Source of the DNA: Cepaea nemoralis
Taxonomy: Eukaryota > Mollusca > Gastropoda > Stylommatophora > Helicidae
Assembly (NCBI GenBank): GCA_014155875.1
Contig: JACEFZ010026880.1
Coordinates: 40,001 to 104,000 of the forward strand
Reading direction: 5' to 3'
DNA length: 64,000 bases
Within the stretch, counting starts at the first letter, position 1. Each line of letters starts with the position of its first letter. The notes beneath the pieces are model-generated. The model ran no database searches. It worked only from the letters and a program-made list of their open reading frames with translations, and had not been told where the DNA came from. The translations under genes and the position numbers were made by a program. Shown piece by piece: positions 10,232 through 22,837 of the stretch.

Positions 10232-11705
10232 GTCTGTCTGTCTATCTTTCTCTCTCTGTCTCTCTGTCTGTCTCTCTGTCTGTCTCTCACTGTCTCTCTG
10301 TCTCTCTGTCTCTCTCTGTCTGTCTGTCTCTCTCTGTGTCTCTCCCTCTCTGTCTCTCTCTGTCTCTCTCTGCCTCTCTCTCTGTGTCTCTCTCTCTTTC
10401 TCTTTGTCTCTCTCTGTCTCTCTCTGTCTCTTTCTCTCTCTCTCTGTCTCTCTCTGTCTGTCTGTCTGTCTCTCTGTCTCTCCCTCTCTGTCTCTCTGTC
10501 TCTCTCTGTCTCTCTCTGTCTCTCTCTGCCTCTCTCTCTATCTCTCTCTGTCTGTCGCTCTCTCTTTTTCTCTCTGTCTCTCCCTGTCTCTTTCTCTCTC
10601 TCTGTCTCTCTCTCTGTCTATCTGTCTCTCTCTGTCTCTCCCTCTCTGTCTTTCTCTCTCTCTGTCTCTCTGTCTCTCTCTGCCTCTCTCTCTGTCTCTC
10701 TCTCTGTCTTTCGCTCTCTCTCTCTTTCTCTCTGTCTCTCTCTGTCTCTCTCTGTCCTTCTCTGTCTCTCTCTTCTCTCTCTGTCTCTCTCTGTCTCTCT
10801 CTCTGTCTGTTGCTATCTCTCTCTCTCTCTGTCTCTCTCTATCTCTCTCTGTCTCTCTCTGTCTCTCTCTGTCTCTCTCTCTGTCTCTCTATGTCTCTCT
10901 CTCTGTTTCTCTCTCTGTCTCTCTCTGTGTCTCTCTCTGTCTCTCTCTGTCTCTGTCTCTGCCTCTCTCTGCCTCTCTTTGTCTCTCTCTGTCTCGCTCT
11001 CTCTCTCTTTCTCTCTGTCTCTATCTGTCTCTCTCTGTCTCTGTCTGTCACTCTCTCTTTCTCTCTGTCTCTCTCTCTCTCGCTGTGTCTCTCTCTGTCT
11101 CTCTCTGTCTCTCTCTCTGTCTCTCTCTGTCTCTCTCTGTCTCTCTCTGTCTCTCTCTGCCTCTCTCTGTCTCTCTCTGTCTCTCTCTGTCTCTCTATGT
11201 GCCTCTCTCTGTCTCTCACTGTCTCTCTCAGTCTGTCTCTCTGTCTCTCTCTGTCTGTTGCTCTGTCTCTTTCTCTCTGTCTCTCTCTGTCTCTATCTCT
11301 CTGTCTCTCTCTCAGTCTCTCTCTCTGTCTCTCTCTGTCTGTTGCTCTCTCTCTTTCTCTCTGTCTCTCTCTCTGTGTCTCTCTCTGTCTCTGTCTGTCG
11401 CTCTCTCTCTTTCTCTCTGTCTCTCTCTGTCTCTCTCTGTCTCTCTCTACCTCTCTGTGCCTCTCTCTGTCTCTATCTCTGTCTCTCTCTGTCTCTCTCT
11501 GCCTCTCTCTGTCTCTCTCTATGTCTCTCTCTGTCTCTCTCTGTCTCTCTCTCTGTCTCTCTCTGTCTCTCTCTCTGTCTCTCTCTCTGTCTCTCTTTGC
11601 CTCTCTCTGTCTCTCTCTGTCTCTCTCTGCCTCTCTCTCTGTCGCTCTCTCTCTTTCTCTCTGTCTCTCTCTCTGTCTCTCTCTCTGTCGCTATCTCTCT
11701 CTATT
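10112..11705. repeat. Long pyrimidine microsatellite (TCTCTCTGTC)n
   Basis: About 1.6 kb of CT dinucleotides with periodic TGTC and occasional TGCC, TTTC or TATC variants. Open frames of up to 472 codons run through it in several frames, but they read only Ser/Leu/Val/Cys low-complexity sequence. They are products of the repeat, not genes. Confidence 0.97.
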
Positions 11706-11804
11706 GTATATAAGCCCATGGCAGATGCAGGAATTCCCTTCAGACGATTTATAATCCCATGGCAAGTAATTACCTATCAAGACTAACGTGATCAAAGACA
11801 GCCA

Positions 11805-12125
11805 TAAGTGTAAGGTACAGGTGTAAGGTACAGGTGTAAGGTACAGGTGTAAGCCAGAGGTATAAGGTACAGGTGTAATGTACAGGTGTAAGCCACAGGA
11901 GTAAGGTACAGGTGTAAGCTAAAGGTTTAAGGTACAGGTGTAAGGTACATGTGTAAGGTAAAGGTGTAAGGTACAGGTGTGAGTACAAGTGTAAGGTACA
12001 GGTGTAAAATGCAGGTGTAAGGTACAGGTGTAAGGTACATGTGTAGGTAAAGGTGTAAGGTACAGGTGTGAGGTACAAGTGTAAGGTACAGGTGTAAGGT
12101 GCAGGTGTGAGGTACAGGTGAAAGC
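11805..12125 (+). repeat. 13-bp minisatellite (AGGTGTAAGGTAC)n
   Basis: About 24 imperfect tandem copies of AGGTGTAAGGTAC, with some units in which AGCC replaces AGGT. Minus-strand frames of 86-153 codons read Thr/Cys/Leu/Tyr repeats and are artefacts. Confidence 0.93.
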
Positions 12126-12172
12126 CACAGAACAATTGCTGGTCAGTACCAAAGCAGGCCCAAACGTTGCTC

Positions 12173-12376
12173 GTGACACACTGACACTTCTGGAGGGCTG
12201 CAGCTGGGAAATACTTCAACAACCGACCCACAGCTCTGATCTGACACCTCTAGATATCAAATCCACTGTCCATGGTGACACACTGACACTTCTAGAGGGC
12301 TGCAGCTGGGAAATACTTCAACAACCGACCCACAGCTCTGATCTGACACCTCTAGATATCAAATCCACTGACCATG
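12173..12376 (+). repeat. Two-copy 102-bp tandem duplication
   Basis: Two nearly identical units start at 12,173 and 12,275. Both carry GTGACACACTGACACTTCT, AGGGCTGCAGCTGGGAAATA and CAACCGACCCACAGCTCTGA. A third unit stops after GTGACA. The low divergence suggests a recent duplication. Confidence 0.9.
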
Positions 12377-12755
12377 GTGACAAAAAGACGGGGTTCAACC
12401 TGACTATGATGTCAGACTGGAAGTGCCGACATGGTGAAGGATGCAGGAACTCCCCTCCTGCCGACCAGGTTCCGGGTTCATGAATTTCCTACCTTGGCAA
12501 AACCTTATGTTGGAAAATATTGTACAGCGGTTTTTTAATAACGTATGACTATTTTAGTAATAATAAAGTATTTTAATAATACATGAGCTGGGAAGCTTAT
12601 TTTCGGACAAAAATAACGATACGGGTTTCCATCGATGCCCCATGATTGGAATGAATAAATTGAGAGGAACTGCGGTAAAGCTGTGGAAATGAAAACAATA
12701 TAAAATAACACAAAGTAATGCAGCTTTACTTAACACAATTTCGGAAAACCCAAAG
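12377..12755. other. Unannotated single-copy-looking sequence
   Basis: No recognisable gene, repeat or RNA. AT-rich between 12,520 and 12,720, with AATAATAAAG stretches but no tail. Confidence 0.4.
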
Positions 12756-12916
12756 ACAGAGAAGAGAGAGTGGGCGAGGAAAGAGATGGAGAACAGAGAA
12801 AAGAGAGAGTGGCGAGATAAAATAAAGAGAGAAGAGTGAGAATAGATGGAAAGAGAGCAGAGAGCGAAGAGAGAGAAGTGAAAGAATGATAAGAAGAGGG
12901 AGAGAGAAGAGGGAGT

Positions 12917-12955
<39 letters not shown>

Positions 12956-13071
12956 ACACAGGGAGAGATTTAGAGAGAGAAGAAAGATACAAAAATATAT
13001 AGAGATAAGAGTGAGAGAGAGAGAGAGAGAGAACAGAGGGAGAGATACGAAAGAAAAAATATAGAGATAAG

Positions 13072-13127
<56 letters not shown>

Positions 13128-13140
13128 AGAGAGAGAAGAA

Positions 13141-13198
<58 letters not shown>

Positions 13199-13211
13199 GA
13201 GAGAGAGAAGA

Positions 13212-13276
<65 letters not shown>
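12756..13276. repeat. (GA)n-rich microsatellite with GTGT interruptions
   Basis: GAGAGA runs broken by AGAGGGAGAGA and ATATAGAGATAAGA motifs and by two near-identical (GT)n islands at about 13,141 and 13,213. Serine/leucine-rich frames on the minus strand are artefacts. Confidence 0.95.
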
Positions 13277-13279
<3 letters not shown>

Positions 13280-13559
13280 AGAAGAGATTGAGGGTTTGGG
13301 ACAGAGCACCCCCGGTTGTCACAATTAACGCACACAATATGAATAGACCTACCAACCATGACAGAGCAAAGTTGTAAACAATAAATATGAAATCAAGTAA
13401 ATAAAGCCTTCAATAATTTCCTGCAGTCCTCACGATGATGATTATAATATTGGTAGTGATATTCATACAATTCTGATGATTATACTTACACAATAACAGT
13501 GCTAATATCACTGCAATTATCAACCAGAATTGCCAGAATAGTAAGTACAATTACGATAA

Positions 13560-13644
13560 TGATAACGCAGATGATGGCAGTATTACCACCACCACCACCA
13601 CCACTACCACCACCACCACCACCACCACTACTACTACTACTATA

Positions 13645-13686
<42 letters not shown>

Positions 13687-13710
13687 GCTACTACTACGAC
13701 TACGACTACG

Positions 13711-13765
<55 letters not shown>

Positions 13766-13776
13766 TAACTACTATA

Positions 13777-13812
<36 letters not shown>

Positions 13813-13830
13813 GCTACTACTACGACGACG

Positions 13831-13907
<77 letters not shown>

Positions 13908-13908
13908 G

Positions 13909-13951
<43 letters not shown>

Positions 13952-13959
13952 TTACTACG

Positions 13960-14007
<48 letters not shown>

Positions 14008-14012
14008 AAAAC

Positions 14013-14052
<40 letters not shown>
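13560..14052. repeat. (ACC)n / (ACT)n / (AAT)n trinucleotide repeat
   Basis: Starts with CCA/ACC repeats, continues as several hundred bases of ACT with scattered ACG or GCT units, and ends in AAT repeats. The 365-codon minus-strand frame is poly-Val/Ser and is an artefact. Confidence 0.95.
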
Positions 14053-14053
<1 letters not shown>

Positions 14054-14139
14054 GTAACAGCATAATGATGATAACATCACACAAATTATAAAGCAATAAA
14101 ATAGACAAAACGAAAAATGAAAATAATTGTGTTAGTGGT

Positions 14140-14475
14140 AAAGGTGATGATGATGATGATGGTGATAGATATGATGGTGATGATGTGATGGTGATGATGA
14201 TGGTGATGATGAAGGTGATACATATGATGGTGATGATGAAGGTGATGATGATGGTGATACATATGATGGTGATGATGAAGGTGATGATGACGGTGATGAT
14301 GATGGTGGTGTGAAACGATGATGATGATGATGATGATGGTGGTGATGATGGTGATACATATGATGGTGATGATGAATGTGATGATGATGGTGATACATAT
14401 GATGGTGATGATGAAGGTGATGATGATGGTGATGATGGTGGTGGTGGTGTGAAATGATGATGATGATGGTGATGC
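14140..14475 (+). repeat. GATGGT-based minisatellite with longer period
   Basis: GATGATGGTGATACATATGA recurs at intervals of about 35-55 bases within GAT/GGT triplets, so simple triplets have grown into a longer unit. No coding signal. Confidence 0.85.
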
Positions 14476-15270
14476 TGATAATAATGACGCAATACAGGGC
14501 TCACGTACTTGAGAAATACTCCAACAACAAACACAATAGGCCACCGACTGAAACAGTTGCCCCAGATCAGATATCTCCCCAAAACTCCACGCTTGACTGC
14601 ACTCTTGTGTGACGTAGCAAGTTCAGCGTAATTCAGAACATAACACATCAGAAGAGGGCGATGTTAATCTGTCGATGTGTACGATACAGGCAGGCGTTCT
14701 GGGTACACGTCTGAAATACACATCAGAACGTGCATAACACATGAAAGATTGCAGGCACAAAGAGATGAGGTTCATCGCAGGCCCTGTCTGATAGTTTTGC
14801 AAAGATATCAATGGGCGTAACCAGCTTCCATCAAGAATGAAATGTATGTTTCGTAGAGGACTTTTGTGTTGGTATTCTGGCGACGGCACTATGTACAGTG
14901 AAATGTTTTAACATCTGTCCGAGGTTGTTGTGTTGCTTGAACTGCATTTCGGAGAAGAAATGGCGGGGCTGGCTAGAAAACATCTAGAAACGGGACAACA
15001 ACATCTAGAAACATCGAGACTTTGTTGGTGAATATCTGGCTGGGAAAGTGACTGCCACTTCCATCAAGGATGAACGATACGTTTCGTAGAGGACTTTTGT
15101 GGTGATATTCTAGCGGCGGCATTATGCACAGTGTGCCTGAGTGGGCCGTTGTTTGTCGAGACTCCTGACTTTTCCACTTTTCACATGGGGCAGTGAGGAA
15201 TATTTTATGTGATATTCACTGACACAGGAAAGGAGCATAATGGGGACGACCCGTTGCTGTGATGTTGGAA
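14476..15270. other. Unannotated sequence with a spaced duplication
   Basis: Two diverged ~85-bp copies lie about 231 bp apart (from ~14,819 and ~15,050). Both contain CTTCCATCAAG, TTTCGTAGAGGACTTTTGTG and GCACAGTG or GTACAGTG ends. No protein motif is recognisable. Confidence 0.55.
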
Positions 15271-15276
15271 CCGTGA

Positions 15277-15490
15277 CTAACTAACCAACCAACCAACCAA
15301 CCAGCCAGCCAGCCAGCCAGCCAACCAACCAACCAACCAACCAACACGAACTTCAACAATGCACGGTTTATGCTAACCAACATAGAACTTCAACAATGCA
15401 CGGTTTATGCCAACCAACATAGAACTTCAACAATGCACGGTTTTTTGCTAACCAACATAGAACTTCACGGGTGCAATATTTATGCTAACC
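15277..15490 (+). repeat. (AACC/AGCC)n microsatellite and ~39-bp minisatellite
   Basis: CCAACCAACC and CCAGCCAGCC runs are followed by about four tandem units containing AACTTCAACAATGCACGGTT and TGCTAACCAACATAG. Confidence 0.85.
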
Positions 15491-16100
15491 AACACAGTAC
15501 TGCTAAGTTAACTTTATTATTATTTTCACCTTCATCCAAGTTCACTTCAATATTCTGTTCATCTAATTTCCAAATTTACTTAAATAAGTGTTTTCTTCCC
15601 CAAATACACATAAATATTATGTTTACCTTCTTCCTCCAGTTCACTTAAATATTATGTTTACCTAATCTCCAAGTTGACGTAAATATTACGTTTTCATCTC
15701 GTCTTCAAGTTCATTTCAACATTATGTTTATCTCCTCTTAAAATTTTTTGAAATATTCTGTTCAGTTTGCCACAGAGTTCACTTAAGTGTTCTGTTCATT
15801 TCCTTCCAAGTTCACTGAAATATGATGTCCACTTCCTCTTCATGTTCATTTCAAAGTTATGTTCATATCCTCTGCAATTTCACTGAAATATGTTCAGTTT
15901 CACGGAGAATTCACTTAAATATTCTGGTAAAGTTCCCAGAGAGTTCACTTAAATATTCTGTTCATTTCCTTCCAAGTTCACTTAAATATTCCATAATGAA
16001 CTACAGAAGGGTCGAATGTTGAAGGACACTGGCCTTCTCTCAGAATGTAACCGTCTAGAGCATATCATTAACAGGACAAAATTTGGCGACAAAATAAAAA
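15491..16100 (+). repeat. Highly diverged minisatellite, TTCACTTAAATATTCTGTTC type
   Basis: Many degenerate units built around CAAGTTCACTTAAATATT and CTGTTCATTTCC recur every ~35-50 bases. The units are diverged, so this looks older than the satellite that follows. Confidence 0.65.
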
Positions 16101-16134
16101 GATTACAAGCATTCTACAAGAGTTAATTTAAGAA

Positions 16135-19100
16135 CCCGTTGATACAGAAGAGTTACTATAACGACTCTTGGATACAGAAGAGTTACTATAAACGACACTT
16201 AGATACAGAAGTGACTATAAAGACCCTTGGATACAGAAGTTACTACACCGACACTTGGATACAGAAGTTACTACGCCGACACTTGGATACAGAAGTTACT
16301 ACGCCGACACTTGGATACAGAAGTTACTACGCCGACACTTGGATACAGAAGTTACTACGCCGACACTTGGATACAGAAGTTACTACACCGACACTTGGAT
16401 ACAGAAGTTACTACGCCGACACTTGGATACAGAAGTTACTACGCCGACACTTGGATACAGAAGTTACTACACCCACACTTGGATACAGAAGAGTTACTAT
16501 AACGACACTTGGATACAGACGTTACTACGCCGACACTTGGATACAGAAGTTACTATAACGACACTTGGATACAGAAGAGTTATTATAAACGACTCTTAGA
16601 TACAGAAGAGTTACTATAAACGACACTTAGATACAGAAGTGACTACAAAGACCCTTGGATACAGAAGTTACTACACCGACACTTGGATACAGAAGTTACT
16701 ACACCGACACTTGGATACAGAAGTTACTACGCCGACACTTGGATACAGAAGTTACTACACCGACACTTGGATACAGAAGTGACTATAATGACACTTGCAT
16801 AAAGAAGTGACTATAAAGACCCTTGGATACAGACGTTACTACACCGACACTTGGATACAGAAGTTACTACACCGACACTTGGATACAGAAGTTACTACAC
16901 CCACACTTGGATACAGAAGTTACTATAAACACACTTGGATACAGAAGAGTTACTATAACGACACTTGGATACAGAAGTTACTATAACCACACTGGGATAC
17001 AGAAGAGTTACTATAACGACTCTTGGATACAGAAGAGTTACTATAACGTCCTCTTGGATACAGAAGAGTTACTATAACGACACTTAGATACAGAAGTGAC
17101 TATAAAGACCCTTGGATACAGAAGTTACTACACCGACACTTGAATACAGAAGTTACTACGCTTACACTTGGATACAGAAGTTACTACTCCGACACTTGGA
17201 TACAGAAGTTACTACGCTTACACATGTATACAGAAGTTACTACACCGAAACTTGGATACAGAAGTGAGTACAACGACACTTGGATACAGAAGTGACTATA
17301 ACGACACTTGGATACAGAAGTTACTATAACGACACTTGGATACAGAAGTTACTATAACGACACTTGGATGGATACAGAAGTGACTATACCACACTTGGAT
17401 ACAGAAGTTACTATAACGACACTTGGATACAGAAGTGACTATAACGACACTTGGATACAGAAGTGAGTATAACGACACATGGATACAGAAGTAACTATAA
17501 CGACACTTGGATACAGAAGTTACTATAACGACACTTGGATACAGAAGAGTTACTATAACGACTCTTGGATACAGAAGTTACTATAACCAAATTGGGATAC
17601 AGAAGAGTTACTATAACGACTTTTGGATACAGAAGAGTTACTATAACGACTCTTGGATACAGAATAGTTACTATAACGACACATAGACACAGAAGTGACT
17701 ATAAAGACCTTGGATACAGAAGTTACTACACCGACACATGGATACAGAAGTTACTACACCGACACTTGGATACAGAAGTTACTACACCGACACTTGGATA
17801 CAGAAGTGACTATAACGACACTTGGATACAGAAGTGACTATAACGACACTTGGATACAGAAGTTACGTCACCGACACTTGGATGCAGAAGTTACTACACC
17901 GACACTTGGATACAGAAGTTACTACACCGACACTTGGATACAGAAGTGACTATAACGACACTTGGATACAGAAGTTACTATAACGACACTTGGATACAGA
18001 AGTTACTATAACCACACTGGGATACAGAAGAGTTAATATAACGACTCTTGGATACAGAAGAGTTACTATAACGACACTTGGATACAGAAGAGTTACTATA
18101 CGACTCTTGGATACAGAAGTTACTATAACGACTCTTGGATACAGAAGTTACAATAACGACTCTTGGATACAGAAGTTACTATAACGATACTTGAATACAG
18201 AAGTTACTATAACGACCCGACCCTTGGATACAGAAGTTACTATAACGACACTTGGATACAGAAGTGACTATAACGACACTTGGATACAGAAGTTACTATA
18301 ACGACACTTGGATACAGAAGTGAGTATAACCATACTTGAATACAGAAGAGTTACTACAACGACTCTTGGATACAGAAGTTACTATAACCACATTGGGATA
18401 CAGAAGAGTTACTATAACGACTCTTGGATACAGAAGAGTTACTATACGACTCTTGGATACAGAAGAGTTACTATAACGACACATAGATACAGAAGTGACT
18501 ATAAAGACCTTGGATACAGAAGTTACTACACCGACACTTGGATACAGAAGTTACTACACCGACACTTGGATACAGAAGTGACTATAACGACACTTGAATA
18601 CAGAAGTTACTATAACGACACTTGGATACAGAAGTGACTAAAACGACACTTGGATACAGAAGTTACGTCACGACACTTGGATGCAGACGTTACTACACCG
18701 ACACTTGGATACAGAAGTTACTACACTGACACTTGGATACAGAAGTGACTATAACGACACTTGGATACAGAAGTTACTATAACGACACTTGGATACAGAA
18801 GTTACTATAACGACACTTGGATACAGAAGAGTTACTATAACGACTCTTGGATACAGAAGAGTTACTATAACGACACTTGGATACAGAAGAGTTACTATAA
18901 CGACTCTTGGATACAGAAGTTACTATAACGATTCTTGGATACAGAAGTTACAATAACGACTCTTGGATACAGAAGATACTATAACGATACTTGAATACAG
19001 AAGTTACTATAACGACCCGACCCTTGGATACAGAAGTTACTATAACGACACTTGGATACAGAAGTGACTATAACGACACTTGGATACAAAAGTTACTATA

Positions 19101-20485
19101 ACGACACTTGGATACAGAAGTGAGTATAACGACACTTGGATACAGAAGTAACTATAACGACACTTGGATACAGAAGTTACTATAACGACACTTGGATACA
19201 GAAGAGTTACTATAACGACTCTTGGATACAGAAGTTACTATAACCACATTGGGATACAGAAGAGTTACTATAACGACTCTTGGATACAGAAGAGTTACTA
19301 TAACGACTCTTGGATACAGAAGAGTTACTATAACGACACATAGATACAGAAGTGACTATAAAGACCTTGGATACAGAAGTTACTACACCGACACTTGGAT
19401 ACAGAAGTTACTACACCGACACTTGGATACAGAAGTTACTACACCGACACTTGGATACAGAAGTGACTATAACGACACTTGAATACAGAAGTGACTATAA
19501 CGACACTTGGATACAGAAGTGACTATAACGACACTTGGATACAGAAGTTACTTCACCGACACTTGGATGCAGAAGTTACTTCACCGACACTTGGATGCAG
19601 AAGTTACTACACCGACACTTGGATACAGAAGATACTACACCGACACTTGGATACAGAAGTTACTACACTGCACTTGGATACAGAAGTGACTATAACGACA
19701 CTTGGATATAGAAGTTACTATAACGACACTTGGATACAGAAGTTACTATAACGACACTTGGATACAGAAGAGTTACTATAACGACTCTTGGATACAGAAG
19801 AGTTACTATAACGACTCTTGGATACAGAAGTTACTATAACGACTCTTGGATACAGAAGTTACAATAACGACTCTTGGATACAGAAGTTACTATAACCATA
19901 CTTGAATACAGAAGTTACTATAACGACCTGACCCTTGGATACAGAAGTTACTATAACGACACTTGGATACAGAAGTTACTATAAAGACCCTTGGATACAG
20001 AAGTTACAACTCCGACACTTGGATACAGAAGTTACTATAACGGCACTTGGATACAGAACTTACTATAACGATACTTGGATACAGAAGTTACCATAACGAC
20101 ACTTGGATACAGAAGTTTCTATAACGACACTTGGATACAGAAGTTACTATAACGACACTTGGATACAGAAGTTACTATAACGACACTTGGATACAGAAGT
20201 TACTATAACGACACTTGGATACAGAAGTTACTATAACGATACTTGGATACAGAAGTTACTATAACGATTCATGAATACAGAAGTTACTATAACGACACTT
20301 GGATACAGAAGTTACTAACTGACACTTGAATACAGAAGTTGCTATAACGACTCTTGGATACAGAAGTTACTATAACGACAATTGGATACAGAAGTTACTA
20401 TAACGACACTCGGATACAGAAGTTACTATAACGACAATTGGATACATAAGTTACTATAACGATATTTGGATACAGAAGTGACTAT
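16135..20485 (+). repeat. 28-bp satellite, left arm
   Basis: Roughly 150 head-to-tail monomers of 28 bp (30 bp in one subtype). Each has a constant half ACTTGGATACAGAAG and a variable half: TTACTATAACGAC, TTACTACACCGAC, TGACTATAACGAC or AGTTACTATAACGAC. Subtypes are arranged in a higher-order pattern of ~800-910 bp. For example CATAGA(C/T)ACAGAAGTGAC occurs at 17,683, 18,483 and 19,340, and ACCCGACCCTTGG at 18,215 and 19,015. The open frames here exist only where the ACACC subtype removes the TAA stop of the ATAAC subtype. Confidence 0.97.
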
Positions 20486-22837
20486 TGTGGTATGTGGATG
20501 TTAATTTATGAGAAATATTATGCTTAAGCTGTCTAGGGGATTTAATTTGATTCTCTATTTATTTAGCCACTTGAGGTGATCATGGAATTCTACCATAAAC
20601 ACAAGGAGGAAAATTCTTCACTCCTGTTCATAGCTGTATTTCTGAGTACTTCTCCATTCCCACTTATCACCCTCTCAAGTTTATCTAGTGCTAGAAGACA
20701 TTGATTGTTCACAACATATAAAAAACCCACTGGTGAACAGACATCACATTTTCTTGATGTACACCACAATTTTGGACAAACAGTCAGGTATTAACTCAAG
20801 ATCTGCAGTTACATATATATGTGTAATGAACACTATGCATTTTCAGACAGGCATGGGAACGATTTGCATTATCTCAATACATTTACACCCCTTTTGCCCA
20901 AGAAAACGCCAATGTTATTACAAACAACACAACAACCATAAATTGGGTCTACTTTCATTTACCCTCATAATTAAGGCAAATAAAGATCTAAGTATATAGA
21001 ACCCAACATATAAACATTTGTTTCTGACACCTTTTACAATTTTCTCATTTTTTAAAAATAATGAGTTGGTGTCAAAATACTATACATATATACCATAACA
21101 TAACCCTTTAGTTGTACACCATTACCAAATAAACACTCTTTACCTGATACATGGCATATAAAAATAAACACACACATAAAAGCAGTTTGATACTAATAAT
21201 TAAATTAATTAATTATAGTGTTCCTTTAGGCATTGCGGGTGGGTATTCTTCTCCAGTGCGAAGCAGATAATGTCCATATTTATCCGTGCAGAATTATACT
21301 CACAGTCATTTTCGACTTACAGTATGTCCACCGAAGTTGGCTGGCGAATGTTTCTAATCCATAATCCAAGAATAGGATTATACATAAGCACATATTCTCT
21401 CCATGAGACTGAATTTAAGAATACTCGGTTGCCATTTGGGTTGTGTTCCAATTGAAATTGATGCCTAGGTCTGTCATACTTTCAGGAGATGCAACTTAAG
21501 CTTGTGCAGAAGGTTTCTTCCCTATATCATCTTATCGATGAAAAGATGAGGCTCGGTTTATGTTAACCGTTTCCCAATTTAGTTCCAAAGGCTTTGTCAC
21601 ACACCCGGTTCATGTTGATAGGCCATCCCACACTTGATGATGGGGCAGTTAGGCCGACACGGGACCAGCATAGAGTTCTCATTCATTCCATTTTTGTGTA
21701 GAACATACAATGGTGAGTCATTCATTTGGTTTCATCTGGAGATTCTGCTGCAGGCATGGAACTGAAGAATATTGACTCCACCACATATCCAGGGTTGCAA
21801 GCCATCAGGTGATTCCTGTGGTTGCAGGCGTAAAGGCCTTTACTCCGCTAGCTGCTTTCATATGGTCTTTTTGATGGTGTTCAGGTTTTGGAACCTTGAG
21901 GTAATCTGATGTAGTTATGGGTCAGAGGTTCTGAAGTTTGTATCTTGGCTGTATTGGCTTATAATGTTGTTTCAGTGTCTCTTCCCATTTGTTTGAGTTG
22001 GTGTTCATATCAAGAACTTGGTGTTGAATGGCTGAATGGCTGAATCCCATGTTTGACTGTTGCAGCTGTGAGACTTCTTTCGAAGACTTATCCATTGTTG
22101 GATATTACCTTGGTAATCCAACCAACAGTTGAAGGGTTTTCACTGTTGCTAGGTTTACTAACTTGTAGTAGGATTGTCCCATAGTTTCACTGATTTGGTT
22201 GAATGATGAGGCCATAGGTGGTACTTCTCAGAAGTAAAGCAGACGATACACTGTTGTCAGTTACTCTGTTGATCTTCATCTTTGTAGATTATTAGATCTT
22301 GAAGTCCATCTTGGATATTCCTACTAAAATAGGACTTAATCACTCACCCAGTCAGTTGTCTTCAAATTTTCTGTTGCTCGCTATGGAGCTATTGAGCGCA
22401 GCAGTAAACATGGTTGTGTTGGCCCAGACTTTGCTTTAGGACAGGTTGTTCTTTATTATTGACTGGCTGATGACCCAGTTTCCAGTTGATAAGATGGCAA
22501 CTCAGTCCCACCAAGTCCACCACTGGCAATAGCTTCAGAGAATGATATATTTTAAGGCAAAATTGCCTTTTCCCCACACGGGAAACTTTTACATGTCTGC
22601 TCTTTGTGTTACACTGACCAAATATGGCTACACTCAGCCTTTGTTTAAAAACTAGCCGGTCTTGGCCAGGAGCGTGAGCCAAAATAAAGCCAAATAAATT
22701 AAGCTGCCACGGTCAATCTATCGCTGTTTTTTTCCTACTCCTACATTAAGTACGATACTTAACTAGTAGTTGTTAGGGATTGTTTATTTTTAAGGGAGTC
22801 AATGCTAGGAAGGGTAAGGACTTTTCAATATGCCACA
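20486..22837 (-). mobile_element. 2,352-bp insertion (copy B of the dispersed element)
   Basis: Interrupts the 28-bp satellite exactly. The left end begins TGTGGTATGT and the right end is ATATGCCACA, an imperfect inverted repeat with TG...CA termini. The satellite pentamer ACTAT is present on both sides (20,481-20,485 and 22,838-22,842), giving a 5-bp target duplication. Deleting the element and one ACTAT restores a normal monomer. The sequence is the reverse complement of 690-4,548 but lacks ~1.6 kb. No coding domain is visible. Compatible with a long solo LTR or a non-autonomous DNA element. Confidence 0.88.

Noticed and set aside
10336..11786. Overlapping open frames of 460-472 codons on the plus strand
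   Set aside because: They read only Ser/Leu/Val/Cys from the CT microsatellite and are open in several frames at once.
13551..14648. 365-codon minus-strand frame
   Set aside because: Poly-Val/Ser from ACT and ACC triplets.
16139..16599. Open frames with a 28-residue repeat (LDTEVTTPTLGYRSYY)
   Set aside because: A 28-bp unit gives the same 28-residue cycle in every frame. They are open only where the ACACC subtype removes a TAA.
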